This document shows, piece after piece, positions 54,524-64,000 of a DNA stretch of 64,000 nucleotides; positions within the stretch are counted from its first letter, which is position 1, and the number at the start of each line of letters is the position of its first letter. This DNA comes from Chamaecyparis obtusa (taxonomy: Eukaryota > Streptophyta > Pinopsida > Cupressales > Cupressaceae), in the NCBI GenBank assembly GCA_027943335.1, contig BSBK01005649.1:1196001-1260000 (forward strand), written 5' to 3'. The notes under the pieces are model-generated. The model had not been told where the DNA came from. It worked only from the letters and a program-made list of their open reading frames with translations, and searched no databases. The position numbers and the translations under genes were made by a program.

Positions 54524-55519
54524 TTGCATATCCATGGCACTAAACTTGTGAAATCATGGCCTAGTTGTTTATGCAAGGTGGTAGGTTGCGATCTAACTTG
54601 CATACAACTCAGAGGTTATCACAAGGTGGTCGGTGTTGGGTTTGTTGTAGAGAGTTTTCGAAGATCTTTGGAGATGTCTCTGAGAGGATTGAACCCTAGT
54701 GCATTTGTAGATCTCTGTGATGTGGTGGAGATGAAGATTTCTGAGAGGTTTGCTCAATTGGAAGTGGAATTGCTGAACCAAGTTAAGAACCTTGCGAAGG
54801 AAAGTGTTGTTGAGCTTTGTAAAGCTTTCCAGAGTTGGAGCATGCCGATCCAGAGGAAAGTTGTCTGGCCGGTTTGTAGACTAGTTTGTGAGAGAAGACA
54901 TCTTAGCAAGAATTCTGATGATAGTTCAAAGGTTGAAGAGGTATGTGAGATTGGTTTTGATGGTCAGTTGGTGGATTTTTCCATGAAACCTGTAGTGCAA
55001 CTTGTGGTTGTTGCTGAGTTACCTATGCTTACCGATGATGTTGTTGACCTTGTTAAGGCTGGTGAGGAGATTGGTTTTCATGTTTAGTCAGTTGTGCCTA
55101 ACATGGAAATTGCAGAGCATCTGGTTGTGCTTGATCAGACTACTGTTGGTGAAGAGTTACCTTTTGTTGAACACCGTTGTGATGATGGTGTTACCGAATT
55201 GCTTTTGTTTGGTGTTGAGGTGTAGATGTTGTTTGCTGGTTGCGGACTTGAATTGCTGGTTGATAGTGATAAGTCTTATGATGAGATTTTGAGATGAGAT
55301 TCTTTTTTGATCCTTGGTGATGGGTTGAAGGCTCGGTTTGTTCTGGATGTTGGACATGCTGATTGGTTGAGTTGTAGATTGGTTCTCTTTCTTGTGATGG
55401 AGTGGAAACCTTTGGTGAAGATGAAGTGGAGTTGGTGGTTTTTAGATGTTCCCTTTGGTGAGAAAGTGTGGGACACACTTTTCTTTGTACCCCGGGAGTC
55501 TGATGTAGTGGCATCCTAG
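54524..55519 (+). pseudogene. Element C internal ORF, function unknown
   Basis: One frame runs from 54524 through the whole interior into the 3' LTR, broken by only three stops (TAG at 55085, TAG near 55222, TGA near 55295), at least the TAGs fitting a C-to-T change in CAG. The open N-terminal part is 187 codons. A likely start is MSLRGLNPSAFVDLCDVVEM at 54674. Residues EMKISERFAQLEVELLNQVKNLAKE look like a short coiled coil. The middle is acidic and Val/Leu-rich, and the end has a Trp-rich stretch (MEWKPLVKMKWSWWFLDV). No zinc knuckle, DSG or YxDD motif. It could be a diverged Gag remnant or a protein specific to this family. Confidence 0.5.
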
Positions 55520-56608
55520 CTTATTGCTCGGTGCCTAAAGATTCTAGCAGTCTTGATAAATGTCTGGTGGAGGTCTGTTACTTGGATGGTGATTTCAGTA
55601 GAAGACTAGAGTTTCTCGATCTTGGTGGTGATCCTCAGTTGGAAGGTCTAGTGGATCTCGGTGGATGTTGGTCACTCAGTGATTTGGTGTTTTGTTTCTC
55701 AGTGCTCAATGCTTGGTTAGTGACGGGGTCTCGATGTTCATGTCTATTGCTCGGTCACTGAAGTGGCTTGGTCACTGGAGGACTCAGTCACTGAAGGAAG
55801 CTCGATCATGGAAGGAGACTCGACATTTTTGGTGCTCGATAATGCTTGTGGAGCTTAGTTGTTATGTTTTCTCAGTATATTTCCTGATACTCATTAGTTT
55901 GGATTACCGACAGTTGTTCTTGGTGAATCGGCTTTGTCGACTTGTGCATTTAATTTGGGTCGCATTCCTCAAGTTATGGATTGACCATTGGATGTGTGGG
56001 GACCTAGATCTGGCGTGTTGCATTCTCCTATGTGGATCTCGAGGCCAACATGGATAATTTAATTATTTTAAGGCCGTTTGAGAGCTGACTTGTATTGCAT
56101 TTAATATTTGTTTGTAGTAGAGGCTGACTTGGCTTGGGGAATTAATTGTTTCATCCAGCCAACTTGTGGCTGATGATTAGTATTTAAGAGGATGTTTGGG
56201 TAGTTGTTAGGGGGAGAGGTAGAGATCTAGAAATCATATTAGATCTAGATAGAAGGTAGGAGAGTTAGTAGCTTGTAAGCTTAGGAGCAAGAGGATTGCT
56301 TGGTGGCTTGTGAGCACAAGTTTAGATCTTTCTTGGAGTGCCTACCAGTGTCCTATTGTGTTGCAGACCTAGGCTAGTTGAGACAGGTTTTGGATCCTGT
56401 GTGGTCTTGTAGAACTATTTATTGCATTGTAATTAGCCATAAACTAGAAGGCCTTACAACCTGAAACATTGCATGTAATCAGTTAGTTGATGAATAAAGA
56501 TATCTATTTTCTTTTAGATCTTGTTTGGGGTTGTGTTATTCCACTATGTTGGTGTTGGCTACAAGTTTGGACAATCCTTAATTGGATCCTCCATCCTTGT
56601 CTGCATCA
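55501..56608 (+). repeat. Element C 3' LTR
   Basis: 1108 bp, starts TGATGTAGTGGCATCC and ends GTCTGCATCA. Confidence 0.9.
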
Positions 56609-56613
56609 TGTGG

Positions 56614-58067
56614 AGACCATAATAAGGACATACAATGAACATGAATACAACTCAACACCAATTGAAATTATAATGAATATGTTTTGATTAATTGAAAAAA
56701 TAGGTTTTGAAGGGACCCGAAACCCTTTACAAAGAAAAAGCTTAAGATATAGCATTAGGAGTACACAAAACACAGTAGGGCAGCCAAAACAACAGGCCAC
56801 CTATCTATGTGAAAATTGTACCTAGTTGTGGACACAACAATTCAGTAAAACATTAGAGGTTAGCAAAAATCAAAATCTTACAAATAAATGAAACTATGGT
56901 AACCATGCGATTTACTGCCTTCTAGTAGGTGTGAGTATGATGTTCTTAGATTGAAATCGAGACCAGTGACAATGCAACACCTAAATGGAGGATTTAATGC
57001 TAAAGAATGAAAAACTGTATGAATGCAGATTAATCTATTTTTTTGTATTTTGTATGCAATTAGGATGAAAAGCTGTATGAATCTAAGCTAGAATTGATTG
57101 AAAATGATATGTAGATTTAATCTAAGAATGATATGAAAATCTATGCAAAAACTATGAATTACTATGAATTGATCTCACAAAGTCGCCAGTTGCAAAAGCT
57201 TGATTCTTTGTATTTAATTTCACCAGAGTAATTGTGCAAATTTGAGAGATGCGATTGAAAGCTTGAGGGATATTTCATGAAGAGCTGAGCCTTGTTTTTA
57301 TAGAAATCCAGGGCTTGAGGATGCATTGAGAAAAGCCATAAATCACTCTTGATAAACTCAGGTTGATTTTTGAGTTAACAAGAAATCAAAATTAATTAAC
57401 TCATAAAATCATGCAAAAGCAGTTTTTATCTCAAAATAGAGTTTAGTTTTTTTCAACTCATCATCAGATGTTGAGATTAGAAAGTTAACAAATTGAAATT
57501 GAAAATTGATTTAAAGTTAATTTCTTTTCTGATTGTGCATGATTTAATATGAATTAATTTAATAAATTATAAAGTGATTTATTTTCCACTTAACTGATTT
57601 TGAATTAAAACAATTGATTTGTGGGTTAATCAATTATTAAATCAAACTTTATTCCAATTAAATCATTAAATTTGACAACTTTGATTTTAAATCAATTAAA
57701 TAAATATTCAATTGATTGTTTGTAGGAATTTTGATTTATTGTCAAAATAAAAACAATATTAATTAGGAATAAACACAATTAAATCTAATTAAATAATTAA
57801 GTGGCAGAATTAAACTTAATTAATTAAATATTCAGAATATTCAATTAATCAAATTTAGGATAAATAATATCTATCGCCAAATAATATTCAATTAAAGATA
57901 ATTATGATAAATTAAGAATATTCCCCAATGCATAATTAAGATAATAAATTAGGTTTTTGATAAACTGATGTGCAGATGTGCCTTAGGTTAGGACTTTGAT
58001 GTTGATTTTGATCAAATTGTTGATGTAAGAGGTTAATGAACCTATAGCCCATTTTTGGGGTATTACA
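56614..58067 (-). mobile_element. Element H 3' LTR (minus strand; outer edge not certain)
   Basis: The right edge is clear: the plus strand reads GGGGTATTACA up to 58067, so the minus strand starts TGTAATACCCC right after a polypurine tract. The left edge is at or beyond element C, which probably landed in or next to this LTR. The stretch 57480-57960 is extremely A/T rich (TTAATTAAATAA words). No gene inside. Confidence 0.55.
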
Positions 58068-58080
58068 TTTTGCCCCTCTT
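58068..58080 (-). promoter_or_regulatory. Element H polypurine tract
   Basis: The minus strand reads AAGAGGGGCAAAA immediately before the LTR start. Confidence 0.8.
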
Positions 58081-59160
58081 TGAATCACTGTGCAAAGCGT
58101 AGTGGTTCAAAGAATAGTCTGTGTATGATAAAGATGTATGAAACTGATTTGAAAGATTAACCGATTCCAAGACAGAAACCAATTGAAAGATTTAAAGATT
58201 TAAGATTTAGGTCCTGACTAACCAAATATAATGTTAACTATAGCAACAATGAACCGACGATTATGACAAAGTATCAAAATGCCTGATTCTGAACCTTATG
58301 ATTACGAAGAAGTGAGTGACCTAATTCCAGACCTGATTGTCCCAAGAGAATCATATTGGTATCACATCCTGAACCCTTCAATTATGAAGAACCAAGGAAA
58401 TAACACTAATGAACCGATGGTTACGAAAAGTTGATACAGTTTACAAGATAGATTTAGGATACCAGATTGATATGGATCTCAATGAATCTGATATGCCCCA
58501 AGAGATGATAGATTTGCCCCAAGCGATGCAGACTTTTGATGAATTAGTAAGTAGACGTGGTTGTTGTCTTGATCATAGAGGAAAGATTTGATTTACATAT
58601 TTGATTGATGTGCAATACCATGCCCCCTTCAGGATTAAAATCAAAATCTGACAAGAAAAGTCAGCATTGAATGGTTTAGAAGCATGTTAATTGATTTGAG
58701 AAGTGGTTATTCATGTTCGAGAATGTGTTCTGCATCATTTGGAGGTCCTGGAGACCAAGTTTGACTAGGTTTGACCACGAGTTGATCATGGATGACCAAG
58801 TTGAAATATTGATAGTTTGATGTAAGATAATCAGTTAAGTTGAATTTTGGACTTCTGTGATGTGTAGAAGGTTGATTATGCAAGTAGTTAATAATATAAA
58901 TGATCTCAAATTTTGATTTTGATCCTGAAAATGGATTCTACTTGCTGTTTAGTTGGAGGGACCTTCATACAATGCTCAGTCCTTGTGTCATGTTTAGCAT
59001 AGTTTTGAAGAATCATTTGAGTGTCAAGCTGATTTGGGCAATTGTGAGATAAATGTAATCATGCAAAGTGCAAAATGAGATGCAAACCTAAGACCTAGGA
59101 CCTAGTCACTGATCATGCATCGATTTGTTGTCATCATTGAACTTTTTAGGTAACTGGATA

Positions 59161-59283
59161 AATCAATACAATTCCCACTAGTTATGAAACTATAGACATA
59201 TGGATATTGATTTGTGTGCACAAGAATCAATACAATGCCCACTGGCTAGACAACCATGGACATATGAATATTGATTTTATTTT
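59161..59283. repeat. 64 bp tandem duplication
   Basis: AATCAATACAAT(T/G)CCCACT starts at 59161 and 59225, and both units end with GACATATG(G/A)ATATTGATTT. Two units, moderately diverged. A second, more diverged pair with offset about 72 bp (TATAAGCA(C/T)CAA) follows at about 59293 and 59365. Confidence 0.75.
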
Positions 59284-60179
59284 TGGAATGTCAGATTAGA
59301 TATAAGCACCAAGGCACAAACACTAGGATGTCCTAAATATCATGTCTATTTTGATATAGCAATTTGTATAAGCATCAAAACATAAATGTCATGATGACCT
59401 GAATACGCCTTGCGATACAAACACATCAAGCAGTCAAGAGATCCTTCTAAATCTAATGTGAATTACTTGTAGTGACCCTTTATCATTCACATCCTTAGGT
59501 AAGATCATGTTTCACAGTAGGAGTAATAAATCACTCAAAAAGACAATAGTTAGATCAAACTTCCTTGAATTTTCCAAGTATCAATGGTCGAGGTACACAT
59601 GGCCATCCAATATGAGATAGAGGCTCTTACAGATGGACACCATTTCAATCTAGAATTTTTAAAGTTGTTAGATTTTCACATACAAGCAGAAAATAAAGAA
59701 AATATTATGCCTCTAGTCATCACTCTCTAAATCCTGTAAAGGACATCATCGAAGAGCTTGAAGGGACACACTATGCAAAAATCTCAATGCGAATCAGTAA
59801 GCATAAAAAGAGATAAAAGCATGAAGAAGCATAGATTGTTTTCAGTTTGTGTTGATGTTTGATTGTGTTGTTGTAGATGCAAAACCCTTTCTGGAGAGGA
59901 GACAGACAGACAGACTCGAATGAAGCTTCAAAGGACCCTGAATGGATATGACACGCCTGAGATACTGAGGACTGTAGGATATGACTTTGATTTCCCCCAA
60001 GTTTGAACATTGATAGGATACAGACGTTTGAGCCGATTGGTGCACATATCGACTTTATTGAAAATAGGAATGCAGAAACAAACCGGGAGGTATGTACAAA
60101 CTAAAGAAAGACTAAAAGTTGGGAGAGACCAAGATTGCATTGATAGATGAAGTGTTTTGAAAGAAGTGGCGCCCATTTT

Positions 60180-60368
60180 CTAGGTTTTCACCATCTTGGC
60201 AGAGATTCTATTTTTGCTACCAAGGTGCCTGTTTCTAGGTTTTCACCAAGGCACTTTTTCTTTTTCTCATTTTTTTGTATTTTTCATTTTCTCAATTTTT
60301 TTTGTACTTTTGATAATTTTCAATTTTTTTGTGATACATCAAGGTGCTTATTTGCTAGGTTTTCACCA
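60180..60368. repeat. CTAGGTTTTCACCA motif, three copies
   Basis: Exact 14-mers at 60180, 60235 and 60355. The second and third are preceded by (C/T)CAAGGTGC(C/T)T. T-rich sequence lies between. Confidence 0.8.
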
Positions 60369-60488
60369 GGATGATCATTTTTTTCAAACATTTTCTTATT
60401 TTTAAAAATTTTCCAGGACATTTTGCAAAGACTGAATATCTTAGGCATAGAATTTCTTCAGATGGAGAATGCTGATTGGTTCTCAGAG

Positions 60489-61756
60489 CTATTCTCCTTC
60501 AGTCATTGAGAGTTGATAGGCTCTAGAGCCAAAAGTAGCAGTGATAACAGAGGGACCCAACCAATTGGGTTCAAACTTCCCCTCGTGCTCTCTATGTGAT
60601 TGATTTTTAGGATTCTCTCTCAAGACTAGATCGCCAACCTGAAATTCTCTGTGTCTGACTTTCTTGTTGTAGCCTCTAGACATTCTCTTCTGATATACTC
60701 TGAGATGATCATATGCTGTTTATCTGTGCTCATCTAGTAGTTCAAGTTATTGCAACCTAGACACTCTATAGTCATCATCAGTTACTAGACCATGCATTCT
60801 GATTCTTAGTGATGTGATTTCAACCTCAATAGGTAGTACCGCTTCAGACCCATAAACTAAAGTGAATGGTGTAGCCCTAGTGGGCATTCTGATACTTGTT
60901 TTGTAGGGCCATAGAGTGAGATTAATCATGAGATGCCAGTCTCTTCCTGTTTTATTAATTGTGCGATGCCATATTTTTAATAGATTCTTGTTTGAAGCCT
61001 CTGCTTGTCCATTCCCTTGAGGATAGTAGATTGATGACCAATGTTGTGTAATCTTGAATTTAGGACATAAATCATCTAAGTCTTTGTTCTTGAATTGTCC
61101 ACCATTATATGTGACTATAGAGTATGGAATACCATACCAACATATGATGTAGTTCAAGATGAACATTGAAATTTTTTTTCCAGTTGCTTATATCAAAGGG
61201 ACTGCTTCTACCCATTTTGTGAATAATTTGTAGCTATGATTATATGGGTATGTCCATTAGAAGAATGAGGATGTATGGCTCCTATAAGATCAAATTCCCA
61301 TTGGTGAAAAGACCATTGTGTAGTGAAGGGAATCAGATCTCTCCTTGGTGCATGAATTAAGTTACCATGTACTTGGCACTTTTGATAATTCTTAGCAAAC
61401 TTGATAGCCTCTTTTTCCATTTCAGGCCAATAGTACCTAGCCCTAATAAGTTTTTGAGCTAGTGTTAAACCGTTTGAGTGTGACCCACAAATACCATCAT
61501 GGAATTCCTCTAATGCACATTGAGACTCTTCCTGTTCTAAAAATCTAAGGAGTGTACCATCTAGACCTCATTTGTACAGATCATGACCAATGATGACATA
61601 TCGGGATGCATTACAGATAAGGTATCTCTTTTCATGGTGGTTAAAGGTATCGGGAATGATTTGGTGTTTGAGATAAGAGAAAAGATTTTTATAGTGGGAT
61701 GAATCATGACCTACAATAGTGCAGATCATGCGGGTATCAGGGGAATCATATGCAGG
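60489..61756 (-). pseudogene. Element H integrase
   Basis: On the minus strand: zinc-finger part EEFHDGICGSHSNG and YQKCQVHG (one Cys appears as Tyr), then the core with FDLIGAIHP (first Asp kept), IPYSIVTYNGGQFKN (second catalytic Asp replaced by Tyr), and YYPQGNGQAEASNKNLLK (Glu kept). It continues PFTLVYGSEAVLPIEV and the C-terminal FQVGDLVLRENPKN..GKFEPNWLGPSVI module. There is a frameshift near 61185 and stops at about 61578, 61206 and 60710. In live elements it inserts cDNA into the chromosome; here a catalytic residue is lost. Confidence 0.9.
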
Positions 61757-62656
61757 TTAAGATAGTGCTTCCACTAGGAACTCATAGCGTAGCTCATGTT
61801 CAGGCTGCTGTAATAAAGTAGATAGCATTGCCATTTCATCGACAACTTTGTTCTTTGTTTTAGGTATTTTCTCAAAGGTGATGGATATGAAGTATTTCTT
61901 TAGATCATCTACCATTCTCTTGTATGGAATGAGCTTTTCATCTTTCATTTGATACACATCATTGACTTGATGTATTACAAGTTGTGAGTCTCCATGAATG
62001 TGTAGCTCTGTCACTCTCCACTCAATTGCTATCTTCATGCCATTAAGAAGGGCTTCATATTCAAAAATATTATTTATGCAAGGAAACTTGATTTTGAATG
62101 CTTTAGGGATTGAGTATCCTTGAGGTGTGATAAATAATATGCCTGCTCTAGATCCATTCTGTGTATAGGAGCCGTCAAAGAATAACTTCCATGATCTAGA
62201 AGACAAGTTCATGATAGAGGAATCTGGGAATTCCATTTGCATTGGAGTGTCATAAAAAAAAGGTGCATCTGCTAGTTGATCAGCAATAACTTGGCCTTTA
62301 ATAGCTTTTCTTTCAACATATTCAATGTCAAATTCACTTAAGAGCATGACCCATTTAGCTAGTCTACCTATGAGGGCAACTTTGCTTAGTAGGTACTTTA
62401 GTGGATCAATCTTAGCTACCAAATGCATGGTATGAGCTAACATATAATGTCTCAATTTATGTGATAAAAAGATCATAGCTAGACAAGCCTTTTCAATCAT
62501 GGAATAGTTCTTTTCATACGCTACCAATGTTCTACTGATATAGTATATAGCTCTTTCCTTTTTATTCTCATCATGTTGTGCAAGCAATGCCCCCAGTGAT
62601 GTATCTATTGCAGAGACATATAAGATCAATGGCTTCCCTTGAATAGGAGGCATCAA
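61757..62656 (-). pseudogene. Element H RNase H and additional RNase H
   Basis: 299 codons open. First the Ty3-type RNase H (LYVSAIDTSLGALLAQHDE, then RAIYYISRTL, KACLAMIFLSHKLRHYM, KWVMLLSEFDIEYV). Then, after FPDSSIMN, a second RNase H of archaeal type begins: WKLFFDGSYTQNGSRAGILFITPQG, FEYEALLNGMKIAIEW, IHGDSQLVIHQVN. Two RNase H domains in a row are the hallmark of the Tat lineage (Tat/Ogre/Retand). A frameshift at about 62655 separates it from RT. Same second domain as element A (EFDGSCSSMGFGA...). Confidence 0.9.
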
Positions 62657-64000
62657 AAAGGAGGATTTGATAGATATTTCTTGATATTATTAAAATTCTT
62701 TTCACATTCCTCATTCCATGCAAAGGTCACACCTTTATGTAATGTCTTTGTGAAAGGTTGTGATATGTCTGCTAGTTGAGATATGAAGTGTCTAATAGAT
62801 TGTACTCTCCCTTGCAATGTTCTCATTTGATTGATATTATTGGGAGGTTGCATTTCCATGATGGCTTTAACTTTAGTTGGATCAACTTCAATACCTTTCT
62901 TTGAGACGATGTAGCCTAAGAGCTTTCCAGAAGTGACACCAAAAGCACACTTCTTAGGGTTTAGTCTAAGACTAAATTTTTCCATTCGATCTAGTATTTT
63001 GCTCAAGTCATTTAGATGTTAAGATCTTATCATAGATTTTGCTAAAGTATCATCAACATAATCCTCCATAGTATGATGCATCATGTCATGAAAAATAGAT
63101 GTCATAGCTCTCTGATATGTAGCACCAGCATTCTTAAGCCCAAATGGCATGATATTCCAACAGAAGGTACCCCACGCACATGTGAAAGCAATTTTCTCTT
63201 GATCTTCTGGAGCAATTTTTATTTGGTTGTATCCATAAAAACCATCCATCAAAGAATACATCTCAAAGCCCTCAGTCATGTCAACTATCATATCAATATT
63301 AGGTAATGGAAAATCATCCTTAGGGCATGCTTTGTTTACATCTTTGAAATTTGTGCACACTTTGATTGATTTATCTGGTTTAGAAATAGGTACAATATTA
63401 GAGATCCATTCAAAATAGTCAATAGCATGGATGAATCTGGCTTTTAGTAGTTTCTCTAATTCAACTTTGACCAAGAGTGCAACATAAGGATGCATCTTTC
63501 TTAATTTTTGCTTAACAGGTTTGACCCTTGGAGCTATAGATAAATGGTGCATTATAAGATCAGGATCCAACCCTGGCATATCTGAATATTTCCATGCAAA
63601 GTTGATCTTCTTTTCTGTTAGGAATGTAGTAAATTTTTTCTTTTCTTCTTCTGATAAGGATTGTGCTACATGGATCAACTATTGTTCTTCAGTTGTTCTC
63701 AAGTTGATAGATTGAGTGGGCTCAATTAGAACTGGAGATCTATCCTATAAATGACTTGGAAGGACATCAAATATCTCATCCTTAGGTGCCTCAGAGAGGT
63801 TTTCACCTTTGGATACATCTTTTATTTTTACTTTTGTAGGTTCTGAGACTGCCACAAAGTGGTTTTCACCCTCATAACTTCTTTTCTTTTTATTCTTATT
63901 CTTATTCTTTTGACTAAGATACTTGATGTCTGAATCCATCATGCTAATGCTTGGTTCACTAATGGAAGTTCTCATAGGCTCAACTGCATTGAGATAGCAA
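62653..64000 (-). pseudogene. Element H reverse transcriptase and upstream pol linker (runs off window)
   Basis: RT is continuous in one frame with a stop after KSMIRS (about 63019) and two upstream stops near 63681 and 63745. Motifs in order: ARFIHAIDYFEWISNIVPISKPDKSIKVCTNF, FPLPNIDMIVDM, SLMDGFYGYNQIKIA, MPFGLKNAGATYQRAM, catalytic MEDYVDDTLAKS, then LNPKKCAFGVTSGKLLGYIVSKKGIEVDP. The 63745-63975 piece is a Lys-rich linker. Protease, gag and the 5' LTR lie beyond the right edge. YVDD and the wording are typical of Tat elements. Confidence 0.9.

Larger units (their letters stand above)
53311..56608 (+). mobile_element. Element C: short non-autonomous LTR element
   Basis: LTRs 53311-54419 and 55501-56608, about 89% identical by eye over 230 bp, ends TGATGCA...TGCATCA. 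Identical target duplications TGTGG at 53306-53310 and 56609-56613. The interior is only 1081 bp and encodes no Gag or Pol I recognise. Confidence 0.95.
58081..60488 (-). other. Element H region between integrase and 3' LTR
   Basis: 2.4 kb without a recognised gene, as is usual for the long 3' non-coding region of Tat/Ogre elements. Frames at 58409-58591 and 59771-60176 have no known motif. Contains two local tandem duplications (59161-59283 and about 59293-59405) and a three-copy motif at 60180-60368. Confidence 0.55.

Noticed and set aside
54593..55514. Minus-strand frames at 54593-54781 and 55157-55514
   Set aside because: Opposite strand of element C's long plus-strand frame; low-complexity composition and no motifs.
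53311..56608. Element C as a simple segmental duplication
   Set aside because: TG...CA ends, 5 bp identical flanks and a primer site next to the left repeat make an LTR element far more likely.
1..64000. Organelle-derived insertions
   Set aside because: I noticed no chloroplast or mitochondrial gene words anywhere in the window.

Overview
The window looks like nuclear DNA of a land plant with a large, repeat-filled genome. A gymnosperm such as a conifer is my best guess. That is inference from the AT-rich sequence, the near absence of host genes, the deep nesting of old LTR retrotransposons, and plant-type Ty3/gypsy and Ty1/copia lineages. I see no bacterial, organellar or CRISPR features.

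Left third (1-29.8 kb): worn repeat DNA. It holds two decayed copies of one gag/protease element (about 3.1-5.75 kb and 14.1-15.25 kb), a tandem array of about 73 bp units (7.5-8.5 kb), a 301 bp tandem duplication (16.74-17.34 kb), a possible tRNA-derived SINE, a MITE-like element and several LTR-like pieces. The only recognisable host sequence is the C-terminal TAZ zinc finger of a plant p300/CBP-type histone acetyltransferase (HAC family). It lies in two good exons (20824-21035 and 21406-21571) plus a damaged upstream exon, with tandem duplications in the surrounding intronic DNA. A Ty1/copia RNase H remnant with its polypurine tract and LTR sits at 27.7-29.2 kb (minus strand).

Middle (29.8-40.0 kb), a three-layer nest. 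Element A, a Tat/Ogre-like Ty3/gypsy element, has gag and a protease fused to an RNase H-like domain with no reverse transcriptase. It is split inside that RNase H by element B, a Ty3/gypsy chromovirus (32450-39587) with gag, PR, RT, RNase H, IN and a broken chromodomain. B's 3' LTR is itself split by a solo LTR, D (38583-39445).

40.0-53.3 kb, a second nest. Element G has a copia-type gag with coiled coil. It is split by element F (41063-52846, minus strand, TSD GATCC). F has LTRs of about 1.02 kb, a tRNA-Met-type primer site, a coiled-coil gag with several zinc knuckles, and in place of pol a reading frame of roughly 1,100 codons that I do not recognise. F's gag is split by element E (46316-50872, minus strand, TSD GTATT), a chromovirus of the same LTR family as D that has lost RNase H, integrase and chromodomain by internal deletion.

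53.3-64.0 kb: element C (53311-56608, TSD TGTGG) is a short non-autonomous LTR element whose 1.08 kb interior is almost one open frame of unknown function. To its right lies element H (minus strand), a Tat-type Ty3/gypsy element with two RNase H domains. Its 3' LTR ends at 58067 and its pol runs to the right edge of the window.

The most interesting candidates are F and its ORF2 (a pol-less, Sirevirus-like element with a large unknown protein), C with its private ORF, and a terminal hairpin shared by the LTRs of B, C, D and E. No LTR element here appears autonomous as it stands. All pol genes carry stops, frameshifts or deletions, many of the stops looking like C-to-T changes in Gln or Arg codons. 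LTR identities quoted are rough by-eye counts over the first 230-335 bp.
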